64,000 nucleotides of DNA from Leptoclinus maculatus (GCA_032191485.1 JAVDOI010000016.1:9534759-9598758), one strand, 5' to 3'. Positions 13,401-26,912 are shown, counted from the first letter of the stretch. Numbers and translations are program-made. Notes: generated by a model not told the origin, from the letters alone.

Positions 13401-13966
13401 ACTATACAAATTGTCAATATTTGTGTTTTTGAAACATGGAATCACCCAGTAATATGTGTAAAATATGATATCTGCGGTAAATATATGCTTTTCCTGCTTG
13501 TCCTCTCTGCCTGTCTGCTCTTCCTCTCTGTGTGTGCACGTCTCAGCTGGCTGGGGCGCTGGAAAAACTGCCCCAAAGAGGCGGGTCTATAAAGCAGTTT
13601 AGCCAATGCTGAGTAAAGATATAAATGAGTGACATACAATTCAGCCAATCAGCGTCCTCAAATAGATTCAGCTTGGGGCAGTTTTTTTCCTGCCCCAAGC
13701 TGCGCGTTCTCGTCAGGAGAAGTCTCTACAGGAGAGCGCCAGTGTGAGCACTACTCCTCCAAGACCCGTTTGAGAGGAGAACTGAGAGGAGAAACTACTG
13801 AAAGAGCTGATCCCAGATCAGCCTGACCTCACAATCAGACAGCAGACTAGCAGGAAAGAGAAGCAGTACATGAAGCTTCTCTACTAGCTGTACACCAGAC
13901 AGGTTTGACTAGCTGGATGACGTCATGATAATAACTTATTTATCTTTTTAAAACAACGGGGACAGA

Positions 13967-14110
13967 ATATGACATATATATTATTATATTATACAGAATA
14001 TTATATGATATATATATTATTATATTATACAGAATATTATATGATATATATATATATATTATTATATTATACAGAATATTATTATATGTTATATATATTA
14101 TATTATACTG
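13967..14110 (+). repeat. AT-rich tandem array, about four units
   Basis: Each unit carries ATTATATTATACAGAATATTAT plus a variable TA stretch; the last copy has diverged to ATACTGAATTC. It lies inside the hAT element. Tyrosine-rich reading frames across it are not genes. Confidence 0.85.
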
Positions 14111-14857
14111 AATTCCCTGTGAGGGTGACTAAAATAAGATGTCCTGACGTGTTTGTGAAAGTGTTATTTACTGCTTTTTTTCGTGTTGGAATAAATGTTA
14201 AATATTTAACTGCAAAGTAGTAATGCGCGTTTGATACCTTAATTTGTTTGCATTAAATCATTCTGGGATGTTTGCTGAAATTGATTGGATGTGGCACAGC
14301 CCTACCAAGAACATTTTCCACCAGCCGCCACTGGTGTTTGTCTCCTCTGATAGCCTCACTGGTCACTTCCCCTGGCTACTGCACTGCCGGTAGGACATAC
14401 CTGTGTCAGCTCTAAGTGCTGCAGAGTCACTCGTGTAAATAGAGCTGGCGACAGGACGGCGATGCCTGAGGACGCGGCCTGGCCATGGCTGCTCTGACAG
14501 GCGCTGCGATCGCTATCTTGTGCTTCCAAAGATAGCAGCTCGGATCATCGCCGCGCTAGGCGTGGAGCTTCCCCAAAACAAAGTCTCCAATGGCAACCAC
14601 TCAAGGCGCTCACAAAGGAAGCAGGGCCCAAATATGGAGAAGGAAAAGTGCGTGGAGACGCCGAAGTAAAGGCTCTCCTCGGCTATTATTACATTCATTA
14701 ATTCAAAAATACCATTTTATGAAGCGTCTGGTAACATTTTAAATAAACTTGGATGCTGGTGTTGTACAGATTGTAAAAACCTCAAAGACAACAGTGGTTT
14801 TGCAATAATAAAATTGGCTTGGATGTGGAAGCCAGTGAGTACAACATACATATACAT

Positions 14858-14931
14858 ATATCAATGTATATATATATATATATATACTTATACACACATA
14901 TACATACTGATACATACATATACATACATAC

Positions 14932-14999
<68 letters not shown>

Positions 15000-15000
15000 G
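14858..15000 (+). repeat. (CATATA)n / (TACATA)n hexanucleotide array
   Basis: Alternating TA and CATA units, nearly perfect CATATA from about 14934 to 14998. A similar array lies at about 39380-39500. Confidence 0.9.
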
Positions 15001-15387
15001 TATGAGTGCATTCGGACACAGGCAGGACTTTTGCTTGTTAGTGAATACATGGCTTAAAATCAACTGTCACACCATTTATTACAGCAAGAATGTTCCGAAG
15101 TAAAGAGTTAAATTCTAACATGCTTTGCTGAATTAAAACGTAACATTTTGAAAATGTGGGGATGACATCTCATGGGCTGAACGAACCAGAGGTTTCCCAT
15201 CCGGACATGTTGTGACACTGATGCCAATTTGCGCTCTGTGGCCAAAAAAACAGAAAGATTTCTCTGTTTAATCAGAGGAAGAAAACAAAACAACACGGAG
15301 GAGGCAGATCACTGCATCTGTCATCGCGTCTCCTCGATGAAGAGTAGGCCTGCTGATTGTGTAACGCGTGCGCGCACGTGTGCGTGG

Positions 15388-15388
15388 G

Positions 15389-15424
<36 letters not shown>

Positions 15425-15428
15425 GGGG
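15388..15428 (+). repeat. (GA)n tract followed by poly-G
   Basis: A polypurine run GAGAGA... passing directly into twelve or more G. Confidence 0.9.
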
Positions 15429-16487
15429 CGTAATGCCTATAGTTGGCATCTTTTCTTTTCCTCTCCGTGTTGTAAATAGATGCATTGTGACCACATGGCG
15501 GCGCTACTCACCTGTTTGAGCGACAAGACAGGGAGTCATCTCTTTATGGTAAATCAGATATTCAGTGAAATGTCTGTCTTGGGTTTTGTTTACACACTTT
15601 ATAAACATCTTGGTCTCCAAAAGATAAGACTGGTAAATGTAAAACGTCACAGCTGTTTGATTTTAAATATTCACAATTGTGTGCATGGTATAGCACTGGA
15701 TAGATACTGGATAATGGATTGAAGCAAATTTAGCCATTTTAAATTACAATGGACTTGTCAGAGTACTACAGTAGAATTGAGTGGAAGCTAAAATTAAAGT
15801 TCATATAGGCTGCTGTATTGTGGAAGCTTTCCCACATGCGAAAGCCTTTGCTGCATTTTACGCATGCTTAGCGAACTTTACGCACCAGATTTTCTTAGTA
15901 AAGTTTACATATAAATATATTTTTTGAAAGTAACAGTGGCTTAAACAGACCCACTTTGTAAAAAAAAGTTGATAATATCCGCTCTGAGTGTCTAACTCGT
16001 GTTCAATATTCAAAGTGATTGAAATGAGCAAGTGTCCAATAATCTCCTTAAACAGGATCTGGCACATTTAGCCATATGGAGCTATGGAGCTTGTTTTATT
16101 CCTTGCGTTTGTAACGCAATAAACTAATAAAAATCACACGTCACAAAAGTGAAATACATCGTCTGCAAAATGAGTGTCCGTTGTCCTCAATATAGCGCCG
16201 AGACCAGCATGGATCTGGGCGGTGCGGAGGAGGGACCAGGCAGAGAAAACAGCCTATCGAAGGTTAACTGACGCTGCTGCTGAGAATATTGTAAAATACT
16301 TGACAGCTCCTGGTGTAGGCTGTTCAGCAGACCGGACTTAGATCACCACAATCAAATTAGAGCAACTAAAGCGAGCGGAGAAAAGATCGAATCAGTAAGG
16401 ACTTCTGCTTTCATGTGGCTGATCTCTTGATGCCTCCAAACAACTCGCATGCGAGCGTGAGGAAATATCCGTGCGCTTATTTTAATC

Positions 16488-17895
16488 ATGACATTAAGTT
16501 TTTCGTCCTTCTCCATCAAAGACATCCTCACAGGACGTGATGCCCGAGAGAAGCTCGGGACCAGGTTTACAGAAGAGCTCTGCGCACCAAAGCGCAACAT
16601 CTGCAGCGAGCACGCTACGAGAGTCCCCAATCTGTCTCATGAAGACGCGGAGGAGAACCGCATCCACCCGGAGAGACTTCCTGCTGATCTCAGTCTGTCT
16701 TTTGGAAACCTCCGAGCTGATACCCACAGAGAGGAGGCCGCAGGAAAGGAGACTGAGCTCAGAGGTGAGCAGTTTTATTCCAATCGGCAGTGAGGAATTG
16801 TAAAGACTGCAACAAATATGACAATAAATTGAAAATTTCGTTTGTTTCCATTCAGATTAGAATGATAAAGTCACGAAATTCAGGAAGAAAAAAAAGAAAT
16901 ACAATCCTGCTTTGGAAACAGGATGAATTCGTCTCGCCATCTTTTTGAGATGAAATATGGGTTTGATAAATTGCATGATGGGTTGTTTTCAGCAGTATTT
17001 GCAGTGGTTACATTTATTCACCTTTCCCCAAAAATGATGTCTTTGAATAGATCCAAAGATCTCTATAGAACCATATTTTATACTTGTCGGGACACGGCTT
17101 AAAACAGAAGCATGGCACCAAAAGATTGTATCTGAGGATTTTGTTGTAAAAACAATTTCATCTAAAAGCCATATTTATTCCATTATATCTGCAGATTTTC
17201 TGACGGCGTGAAAGAGATAAGCGAGAGAGTAAAGCCTAATTTTGGCCAACATCAGCACCTTGTTGAAGTGACCTCTCCGCCAGTATCATACGGCGTTATG
17301 CTTTGGACCACCGTAACAGAAAAAAAGCACACTGATGTCATCTCCTTTGTCTTTCCTAGGCGCTGCAGACCAGCAGCCACACACGGTGGAGCGGGATAAA
17401 CAGCAAAAAGAGGAGGAGGAGGCGGAGGAGGAGGGATGTCACCACAGCGGTGAGACGGTCAGCTGTTCATCCGATGAGCAGCGGTGCAGGCCCTCAACGA
17501 AGAAGCGCTCCAGGGCGGCCTTCTCTCACGCACAGGTCTACGAGCTCGAGCGCCGGTTCAACGTGCAGCGGTATCTCTCGGGTCCTGAACGAGCCGATCT
17601 GGCGGAAGCTCTGAAACTCACAGAGACCCAGGTGAAAATCTGGTTTCAGAACCGGAGGTATAAAACCAAACGGCGCCAGACGGCGGCCGAGCTGGTGGCG
17701 TATGGCTCACCAAAGACAGTCGCAGTACAAGTGCTGATGAGGGACAACCTCAAGCAGTACCAGCAGGAGAATGGGGTACACATCCCAATGACTTTGCCGC
17801 TGTACCACCAGGCCTACCAGTACCACCCCTACCTGCACTACTACTGCCAGCCCTGGAGCATGAACAGCATGTCCTGTGGAGGGATGCTCACATGA
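16488..17895 (+). CDS. nkx3.3: NK3-class homeodomain transcription factor Nkx3.3
   Basis: A sequence-specific transcription factor of the NK3/bagpipe family. Two coding exons, 16488-16764 and 17360-17895, joined in phase to give 270 aa. Residues 3-14 carry the TN/eh1-type repressor motif (FSIKDIL). An acidic glutamate-rich stretch follows the exon junction. The homeodomain is at about 140-199, starting [20 protein letters not shown], with [20 protein letters not shown], which is NK3-type. The C-terminal tail is rich in Tyr, His and Gln. The homeodomain alone resembles Nkx3.2, but the tail and the position next to nkx2.3 point to Nkx3.3. Known: paralogous NK2-NK3 pairs exist (NKX2-6/NKX3-1 in human), and Nkx3.3 is kept in fish and amphibians but absent from mammals. 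The start fits the family (short leader before FSIKDIL). Confidence 0.88.
16765..17359 (+). other. Intron 1 of nkx3.3
   Basis: Donor GTGAGC after ...GAGCTCAGAG, acceptor TTTCCTAG ending at 17359. It sits at the same relative place as the nkx2.3 intron, upstream of the homeobox, consistent with common descent of the two genes. Confidence 0.85.
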
Positions 17896-19565
17896 CTTGG
17901 ACAAGTGTCTCTCCCAACTCAAGGTGTTGGCAGCTTTTTGTACACTCAATGGATTACCCTGTCTGGTCAAACTGACTGAGACTGTACACGTTTTTTTGTT
18001 TTGAATATTTGTTTTATATTAGAGGGATTTTGTGTCTTAGAACCAGAACCCAGTTTGACATTGTGGCCAGTGGTTTAGGGTTCAAAAAATGCAAATGCCT
18101 CTCACAATGAGCTACATTTAGAAATATTCTGTAAGTCTTTAATCAAGAAAATTAAATAATATTAAAACATTCTGCGTTTGCCTGCAGTGACGATTAGCGT
18201 TGGCATATAAGGCATTACAAATCTCTGTTAATTGATGAGATTATTAGCTACTGTGTGTAGAAAAGTTTAAGATGTACGACCAAGATTTGAGTGTGGTTAT
18301 TATTTTTGAATGATTTACAAGAAAAAAAATCCTGATCTTCCGGGTATATTTTCAGAATCTTATCGGATTTGCTTAATATTTGATTTCAAGACACAACGGT
18401 GAAGAGACAGTACAGGGGTAACGGGCTCTGACATATCTGATAAAATAGAGAGGTACATTTTTTGATACCATATTTAAGCATTCCCATGCAGGAGTGATTT
18501 TTTTATTTTGTTTTACAGGATTCAAATAGTGGTACATAAATGTTACAGTGTGGGTCATAAAGGTGTGTTCTGCTACATGCAGAAGACAATACAATCCTGT
18601 CTCTGGTTCAGAGGTTTATTTTTCCCATCACACTAAATGTTTTACGAAAAGTTGATTCCTCCTTCTGCATAACAAAAAGTAATTCTGCCCCTAATCTGCT
18701 TATTTATAATTCGAAAAAATATAATGCCATAAATATATTAAGGTTTGATTAAACCATCTTAAATTATGTATCCTTTACAGTACCAACACAGAGCTACATG
18801 TTTAGATAGAGGGAGGGTATGGACTGGGTCCATAACAAATATTAACAATGCTTGTGAGAGTGTTTCAATTTAAAAACTGAAATTTATGGTTTAATCCAAG
18901 TCATTTTCATACAAACACTGAATATCTCAATAATGAGAAAAAAAGAGTAAAATAGCTTGAAAGTGATATTTAGTGGGTCATCTAAATTATATCATAATTC
19001 AGCTTACTTGATAAAGGTTTATTCTTTTAAATTGAAAAATGTATATACTTAAAATAACTCCAGTGGGTCTGAAATGTTAGCTGCAGTTAATATCTACAAA
19101 TGATTTACAAATAATGTGTAAATACAGTTTGACCAGCCCATAAGATGAACTATCTGTATGTTGCTTTCTCCCTCCTTAATGACTGACAGTAACATTCCAC
19201 TACCGACCATACAGCGCAGAAAGGAATCCTGAATTTATACAAACCCAATGAGAAAAAGTATCTTATCTCAACATGTATAACTAAGACTCTGACATTTTAA
19301 GTAGGCATTTATTATATTTATGGGACATCTTTATTGATCGAGAAACTTAACATAACACCTGCAGGAATACATTATTTACATGAGGCTAATGGACCTTTAG
19401 GAACCTTTTGGAGAGTGTGTCTGTGTGTGAGCATGGAAATATAACTGTACAAAGTTCCATGCAAAGAAATGCAGACAGCAGCTAATTTTGTGAACTGATT
19501 CTGGACACTTTACTGACTAAACCAGATGAATTTTAGAAGGTGAATATTTACTGTTCCTTTTGAGA

Positions 19566-19577
19566 TGTGTGTGTGTG

Positions 19578-19640
<63 letters not shown>
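19566..19640 (+). repeat. (GT)n microsatellite
   Basis: About 75 bp of GT with early CG/TATG interruptions. Confidence 0.95.
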
Positions 19641-19642
<2 letters not shown>

Positions 19643-22254
19643 AGAGTCCTGCATAGGTCTCCTCTCTACTGTGTGCTGCATGAGTCAGAGAGGGTCAATA
19701 GACCGTGGAGATGTTGCACCATCCAGCCGGTCTGCACAAGACAGCGCACATTAATCACGCCTTTCTGAAAAGACTACACACTCATCCCAAAGATATGTAC
19801 ATGATGGCCATACTCGATAAGAAAATAAAAACTAGGGCTTTGGCCCTAAACTGCTGGTACTTTTGTGTGGCATTATGGAGCCTGCAGGCTGCTGGGAAGG
19901 GCACGCAGAGCACACAGTCCGCCGATGTAGCCTACTACAGATAAATAGATAAAAGAAGTTTTCTCCTGGACAGAAATAAAAAAAATTAAAAATAGATATT
20001 AATGTTCACTGATATCACTTTGACATACAAGGTTGTGTGGTCATGCACAAAATGTAAGGTACCATGTCTATTTAAGCACTAGCAGATATTATCATAACAC
20101 TATTATTACAACATAAAAAGAGAAGAAGAACTGTGATGTAAAATAGGTACTTCAACTTCCCTTTTCCCACGACGAGCTGCTTTGGCGGAGAGGATCACCT
20201 TGTGCCATCCCGCTGGCCTGGCACCAGACCAAATCTCATTTATCTCTTATATCAAAACACCACTTCAAACTACCCTAAGTGGTTGACACAACAGGTTTCT
20301 GAGAGGGAGGAGTACTGCACATAACACTCATATTGACAGTGCGCCTGGAAATCACCAGGGCTACATTAAGTCTAATTATTTTCATTTAAACACGGTGTTT
20401 TGGCTGTTGCAACAGAAACGGTCATGGTATTTCATTGTGGCTCCGAGGTATGCCACTTTCTATGTGCTCTGATTAGTCACATTGTGCTGGTGAATAGTTG
20501 CTTCAGTCACTGCCGTCTACCGTGACTAGATAGGCTTTCTTTCCTTTTCCCGCACCCAGTGATGTCACACGGATGTAAATTTCCATTGAGAAGAAGTTAG
20601 GCACTGAAAAAAAAGTGAATAACAGTGGATTTTGATCACTATGGACCTCATATTAAGTGACAATTCTGATTGATTTCAAATCGGGCTTATATTCACATGT
20701 TGTGACCATTATTCTTATTAGTTTTGGTAAAATTGTAATCACCAAGTTAATTGCTGAAATCTGGGAGAATGGCAACATTGCTACAACAAAGCCTAGGGGG
20801 CAAGAGACAGGAGCAGTCGATCACAGAGGTTAGAAATCAAGCCAAAAACATTATTTGAAGGTAAATCTAAATGTGAGCACACTTAAAATATATGTATTTT
20901 GCATCAATTCATTGGCAAGTGCAGTTGATCAAAGTTGAACCAGTATGTTTGCAAATAAGTTTGAGTTTGTTTTTTTCGGTTTGCCTCCGTTTCCTCTTCC
21001 TAACATGTGGTTAACCTTGGGATTTGTTTAAAACCTGTATGATTAGTTCTGTTTCCATTCAACTTTGAAGCTAATTTTAAGAAAACTTATTACAAATTTA
21101 TTGTGAATTAAGTGTGTTTGCATTAACTGGTTTGGAGTGAATACACAAGTTTACACAAAGCGTAGTTTCGTCTGCCGCTATGCTTTACGACGTTCCCATA
21201 TAGCGCACAAACTCTTTTGTGACAAAGGCAAAAAAACACCTCAAGCGATCATCAAAACAGTTTTTGCTCAATTCAAGAAGTTTTATTGAATTGTGCCATT
21301 TCCATACAAGCTTTTCCAATACCATACTTCAATCTGCACAGAAAAATACGTTAATGCAAACACGGCTACTGTCTGTGTGTTTCTTTGCCCTTCAGATGTC
21401 TTCGCTACATTCTCACATCTCATCAATTGTGTGCTGTTCCAGGCAGTAGTCCACTGATCCTTCAAACATTACTGCATGTATAAATATGTAATGCTCAAGT
21501 ATGTAAACACTTTGAGTCGTGCTTTATTAGCGTGTCTCCCCGTGAATAGGCTCACTGAAGAGAAAGAGAGACAGAGAGACAGAGAGACTGAGAGGAGCCT
21601 GAAGAACATGTTCCTTTGCCTCTTCAAACAATCAGCGCCAGATTCCACAACTAAACAAAGCATTAAAGGGCCGATCTAAATTTGGACTCATTAATGCCAG
21701 TAGAAACAGGTAACTTCCTGTTGTCTTTTTGTTGCAGATATCTTAACTGGGAGGAATGCGTTGAGGGTGGGGCCGAGTTAAAGTGAGCAACACAGGAATG
21801 ACAGTCATCACCTAATCCATGCTCGACTTGCTTTTAAGATCCAGATCTATTGATGGACAATTCTCACAGGGCTCCTGAGCAGCAATTACACATGCACCTC
21901 CGATGCGCCTATTGTAACAGGACTTATTTTGTCAAGGGCATTGTTGATTTAGACAATATCATCTTCACATAACTGCTGGCACCGAGACTGCGACGGGTAA
22001 TATGAAAGGATTTAGAGCTCACACGAAAGCAAGACTGGGGAAAGGGTTCCCACTTATGACTCGGTTGTTGATGGTACTATCAGAAACAGTTACAACAAGT
22101 GCTAAATATTTAAAAGATGTAGCAGTAGTGTGTGTTTTGCCGTGTGTCTTAATGCGTTGGCCCTCGGCAGACACAGGGGCAGGACTCAGGAAGGAGAGGG
22201 GTCATTGTTAATACCTCTGTTTAAAGACAGATCTACTTCCCTTTGACCTGGTCT

Positions 22255-22316
22255 CACACACACACACGCACACACACGCACACACGCACACACACACACG
22301 CACACACACACACACG
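22255..22316 (+). repeat. Interrupted (CA)n microsatellite
   Basis: CA units regularly broken by CG (ACACGC), which suggests an older, stabilised array. Confidence 0.93.
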
Positions 22317-22481
22317 CTGCAAATAATCCCACCCAGAGGACTCTTCAGGCTTGTTCCAGAAACTATTAGCAGATAGCATCAGTGTATGTAGGAATGTAAA
22401 CATTTACAGTAAAGCTGAAAGACATCAACTCCCCCTGGGGAAGACACATCCATCACACCAACCGCATCAGCACTCACAAGC

Positions 22482-22502
22482 CCCCCCCCCCCCCCCCCCC
22501 CC
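22482..22502 (+). repeat. Poly-C run
   Basis: About 21 consecutive C. The length is likely to be unreliable in any assembly. Confidence 0.95.
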
Positions 22503-22930
22503 TTGGTTCCAAAAGTTATTAGCTATCACACCTTGGTGCACAATTTGAACCGATTATGACGACCAGCACACATTAATGTCCTGTCAGTGAAGTTGGTAAC
22601 TTGACTGATGCATGCTGCAAGTGTACAAAGCTACTGCACATTTCAATAATATTTTCATTTACCGAAGCAAAATATTGTTTTGAAAACTGGTTTACATCTT
22701 TTGACTAAACTTGTTTGACGTTTGAGGCTGAGCAGTGTAGAACCCAGCGGTTGTTGTGGCCCACTGGTCATAGTATTGAGCCTGTAAAGAAATGCATTGA
22801 TCCCAGGTCTGTGTTTGTCAGAGCAGGAGCCGGGGTCATGGAGGGATTAGAGAGAATAGAAAGATGAGCCCACCCAGAACTTTCAAAAACAGACTCATTT
22901 GAAGGAAGTAGCACAGGTCTAGTCTACACG

Positions 22931-22931
<1 letters not shown>

Positions 22932-23014
<83 letters not shown>
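22932..23014 (+). repeat. (GT)n microsatellite
   Basis: A near-perfect GT run of about 83 bp. Confidence 0.95.
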
Positions 23015-23015
<1 letters not shown>

Positions 23016-24488
23016 TCTTAGTCCATTAGGAGCAGATATGGGGTATTCAGGGCTGAGAGTTTGAGTGGAGGCAGATTAAGGAACAGCACAAAGGTAAAGC
23101 TCACGAGGGAAAGTAAGACGAACACACCCCCTAGCCAAACACTTCATTGCATGTTTGTACGCACAGTTTATATTTTTGCACAATTATAAATGAAAACTAT
23201 TGCTGAAACAAACAAAGAATATTGAATTTAAACTATGAAATATATAAAACATATACAGTGTACTACAAGAAACAACTGGAAACTTAAAGGGTTGTATGAA
23301 GTGTAATGTGTCTGTATATGTGTCTTTCAGCGGTTGAGGGCGAGTATGCGCGCTGAGCTCCTCTGTCCATAGATGGACAGGAAGTCTTCCAAGCTGCCAC
23401 ATTTCCTTCCTCCGACTCCTCTTCGCTCTCATGTCTCCCACACACATGCTCAGACAGACACACACTCCTCCAGAGCCGGTTGCAGGAATCCAAATGTTTT
23501 AATTAGCGGTGATAAGCGGAGACAAGGAGAGCATTGAGCAGCTCTGACACAGAGAGAGACGACTCCTATCAGAGGGTTTGATAAAGAAACTCCTCAGGCC
23601 CACTTACGGCCTCTCAAGCGTCCCTCCTCCCTCTCCTCTCCATGCTCTCTCTTTCCACACCTCCAACAAGAGGGACTCTCATCCCTGCTGTGTGAAACAG
23701 AGTATCCAAAGTCTTTTAAGAGGCCAGCTTGTTGTCTTATCATCACAACCCCAATTTAAACTAACTTTCACTCATCTGCTTGCAGTTTAAATCCAACCGT
23801 GCTGTTTTGGTTTCCCTGTGCAGTGGTTGTACTCATCTGTGCCATATTTTTAGTCTTTGGAGCCCCATTATGTTCTGCTCTCTAGATCACATCATTAACT
23901 GAAGAGCAACGGGAATATATTTCACAAGGGGTTAGGACGGAGACGCAGAGCAACAAACATGTCCTAACCTTGAACCGATGCTGTATCTCTGGAGGTCTGG
24001 ACACACACACACACACACAAGCCCCGAGTCCACCTGATACACACGGACAGATACAATGTAAATTGGACGGATCCTCCCTGAAGCCGTGTGCCAGAGGAAA
24101 ATATTTTTGGACATGTGTGTTGATAACAAATTTACAATCTTCACCTGGACTGTCAGTGACTTTTCACAGCAAAAATACAAAATACAAATGAAAATGAATT
24201 AGACATTAATAAAAACATTTTCTTTTTTAAATGGCTCCAATATAGATCACTGCTGCAAACACCTGTCACTCAAGTTATGTCAGACGTGTGTGTAATGAAA
24301 ACGTTTGAATTGGTGTGACAAAATGGCTCACGGTTTTCACCAGACCAGTTTGTGCTGACTGGAGCTCGAAGGCATAGCAGTTAAGCTTATTTGACAGGAA
24401 GGGAAGACAGCTTTCTTTTCAAGATCAAGTTCAAAGGGTAGGAGGTCCGTTTCTTCCTCAGTGTCCCTGACTGCACCTGTGTTGCTTC

Positions 24489-24489
<1 letters not shown>

Positions 24490-24550
<61 letters not shown>

Positions 24551-24663
24551 GAATCTTGTCCACACTGCTTCCACCCCACTGACAGACAACTTTAGCTTTG
24601 GTCTCAGGCCGTGAGTGTGTGTGTGTCTTTGCTCTTGCACATGTGCTGGATGTATACAGAGGG

Positions 24664-24723
<60 letters not shown>

Positions 24724-24725
24724 CG
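24490..24725. repeat. Facing (CA)n and (TG)n arrays
   Basis: (CA)n at about 24490-24544 is followed some 120 bp later by (GT)n at about 24664-24725, with a short (GT)n at 24613-24624 between. The two arrays are complementary and could pair as a long stem. Confidence 0.9.
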
Positions 24726-26177
24726 TGTGTTAAGTTGCGGTTGCAGCTCTCTGAAGTGCTTTTAAGGAGATTTTATGACCTCGCTTACCTTTTAAAAGAA
24801 TTTGTCACAACATTTGAGACTGAGGGAAGGGCAGAGGAGAGAAAGTGCTCGACACCTGCAGTCATCTGTAACAATGCTGCAGTTCATCAGACACTGCCAA
24901 GGCTTCACTCCCAAAGGCCCAAGGGATGATGTGTGTGTGTGTGTGTTTGTGTGTGTGCATACGTGCCTTTTGCTTTGATCATGAAAGCAGTGTGGCAGAG
25001 GATTGGTGATCCGTCCTTAGGCAAAAAAAGGCAGGTGAAATATTCCCTCTTTAAACTCTAAACTCCTTTTAGCCTCCACTGATTTTATGTTGTTTTTTGT
25101 TCTCCATCATCACACTTTGGTTTTGTCTGCTCACATGAAAATATCAGTTTCCCTGCCTTAGGAGCATTATTCCCCCTCTCTCCATATTCTGGCCCATTAG
25201 CAATGGCATTTTACTATAAACACTTGGATTTATCAAGGAGCTTTCTATTCATTGCAAGTCTTGCGTGTTATCCTTTTATTGCACGAGAAGCGAGACGGAT
25301 CCCGTTTCAAACTCACGCCACAGCCGCACACAACATCTCCACGTAGTCCTGTGTTCTCTACAGGCTTCACATCACATATAAATGCTCATAATCAAAACAG
25401 CTGTTTTCTCTTCTGTTGCAGCTTTCTCCCACAGAGGAATCACTGTGTGCTTGAGTGTGTGTATGTGTGTGTGTGTGTGTGTGTGTGTTTTAGCAATCAT
25501 CTTGTATCCTTGGTGGTGGTGGGAAGAATTTCTCCTCCCCAACTTGTTCTCTTAAGTGATGACAGGAGCCGTATCTCCCCCGCATCCTAATTCTCCACAT
25601 CACAGCCACAACTGGCACAGTGGGTTGATAATCTTTCTGCTATGTTGGCAGATTGTCCGTCATCCAGATTTTACATTTTGCTATGCTTCATAATTCAGTC
25701 TGATGCTACCACCTTTGGAGTCAACATCAACATTTCTGACCTGACTTAAAAATAATGTCTAATACTGATGTGAACCGGGAAGACTAAATGACTATATAGC
25801 CTTGAAGAGGTTAGCATAACCACATATTTCCGACTCATTCTAAACTGCATGAATAACTTTGGAACAGTTTTCCATGTATGCGTACATGAAATAAAGTAAC
25901 ACCTACATTTACAAAAGACTGGCAGTTAAGTTTATTATATCACTTGCCCTTGTAAAATGATTTATAGCACTTTGAGAAAGCCGAAATTTCTCAGAAATAC
26001 AATTCATATCAGATTGCATTAATCCAATTAGCACTTTGATTGTGGCCAATAATGGAAAACAAACGTAATGAAAATCAGAGGTAATATCTCAATTCATAGT
26101 TATCTTGTCTGCAGATTGTTGTACAGAATGCCAGTAAAGAACAAAGTCTAAACAAATTACACCAGCAACAAATATGT

Positions 26178-26219
26178 ATCATGTACTATCATGTACTATC
26201 ATGTACTTGCATGTACTAT
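26178..26219 (+). repeat. Short tandem repeat, about four copies of TCATGTACTA
   Basis: TCATGTACTA is repeated with small changes (the last copies read TCATGTACTT and GCATGTACTA). Confidence 0.8.
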
Positions 26220-26912
26220 GCAGCACAAAGCTTGTGTGCTCTACTCTCACAGGAACCCTTCGAGTTTTAGTTTCCCTCCTCTTGTCTTGGCTTCGCTCCT
26301 CTCCTCCCCTCAAAACCTTGCTGTATGTGCCTAGAGTGGGAGAGACTGCAGCAGCCAAAGGGATTACAACAACAGCTCCTTTATCCAGCAGCACCACCAA
26401 GGAGCGTGAGATCACAACCTGTATGTGTCTGTGTGCGTGTCTCAGTGAGTTAGACGAAGAGCCTGTAATCACACCTCATCCATTAGATGCTGGCAAGGAT
26501 GGAATAAAGTGGACATTATGGCATAATCCTGTATCACTCTGTAATTCATGCTGAGTGGTCCAGTCATGATTTGGCTTAATGTATGGAGAGAGATCCGACA
26601 AGAGACTCTACAAAAGAGCCATAAATATGGAGAGCGTAAGAGAAGGCGAGCGACTGAGGGAGAGTTGTTGTCGAGGACCTGAGTCCTTCATGCTTTCACA
26701 TTCCTAAGTACCCTTGGAGTGTGTGTGTGTGTGTGTTTGTGACCGTGTGTGTGTGAAATACACCCTTCCACAGGTGCTTGCTGTAAGGGGCTTTGACCGG
26801 AGGCTTGAGTTTCCAAAACATGGGCTTACACCAATACACAAGGGAGTGTATGCATGTGTTTCTGCCAGCCCTTCATCAACTTGTAAGAGTCTTTTTCACC
26901 AGAAAAGACGTA

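Larger units (their letters stand above)
13255..14333. mobile_element. Non-autonomous hAT-type DNA transposon with 8-bp target duplication
   Basis: Seen: perfect 14-bp terminal inverted repeats, CAGTGGCGGCTGGT at 13255-13268 and its complement at 14320-14333. They are flanked by a perfect 8-bp direct duplication, GTGTTTGT, at 13247-13254 and 14334-14341. Known: 8-bp duplications and termini starting CAG are diagnostic of hAT elements. At 1079 bp with no transposase frame the copy is non-autonomous. Inside, in order: an (AAATA)n array (about 13308-13400); a 12-bp hairpin (CAGCTTGGGGCA pairing with TGCCCCAAGCTG, 13668-13703); and an AT-rich tandem array of about four 36-45 bp units (13967-14110). 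The intact duplication suggests a fairly recent insertion between the two NK genes. Confidence 0.9.
14342..16300. other. Spacer between the hAT insertion and nkx3.3
   Basis: No exon recognised. It includes a (CATATA)n-type array (about 14858-15000) and a (GA)n tract passing into poly-G (about 15388-15428). The last part (16150-16487) is presumably promoter and 5' UTR of nkx3.3. Confidence 0.6.

Noticed and set aside
13969..14220. Tyr/Ile/Leu-rich open frame resembling a membrane protein
   Set aside because: It lies on an AT-rich tandem array inside the hAT element.
14739..15103. Cys/Ile/Tyr-rich frames on both strands
   Set aside because: Products of the CATATA array; open in all frames because the repeat lacks stops.
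26174..26554. 126-aa open frame with hydrophobic start
   Set aside because: Begins in a short tandem repeat; no recognisable domain, splice context or start context.
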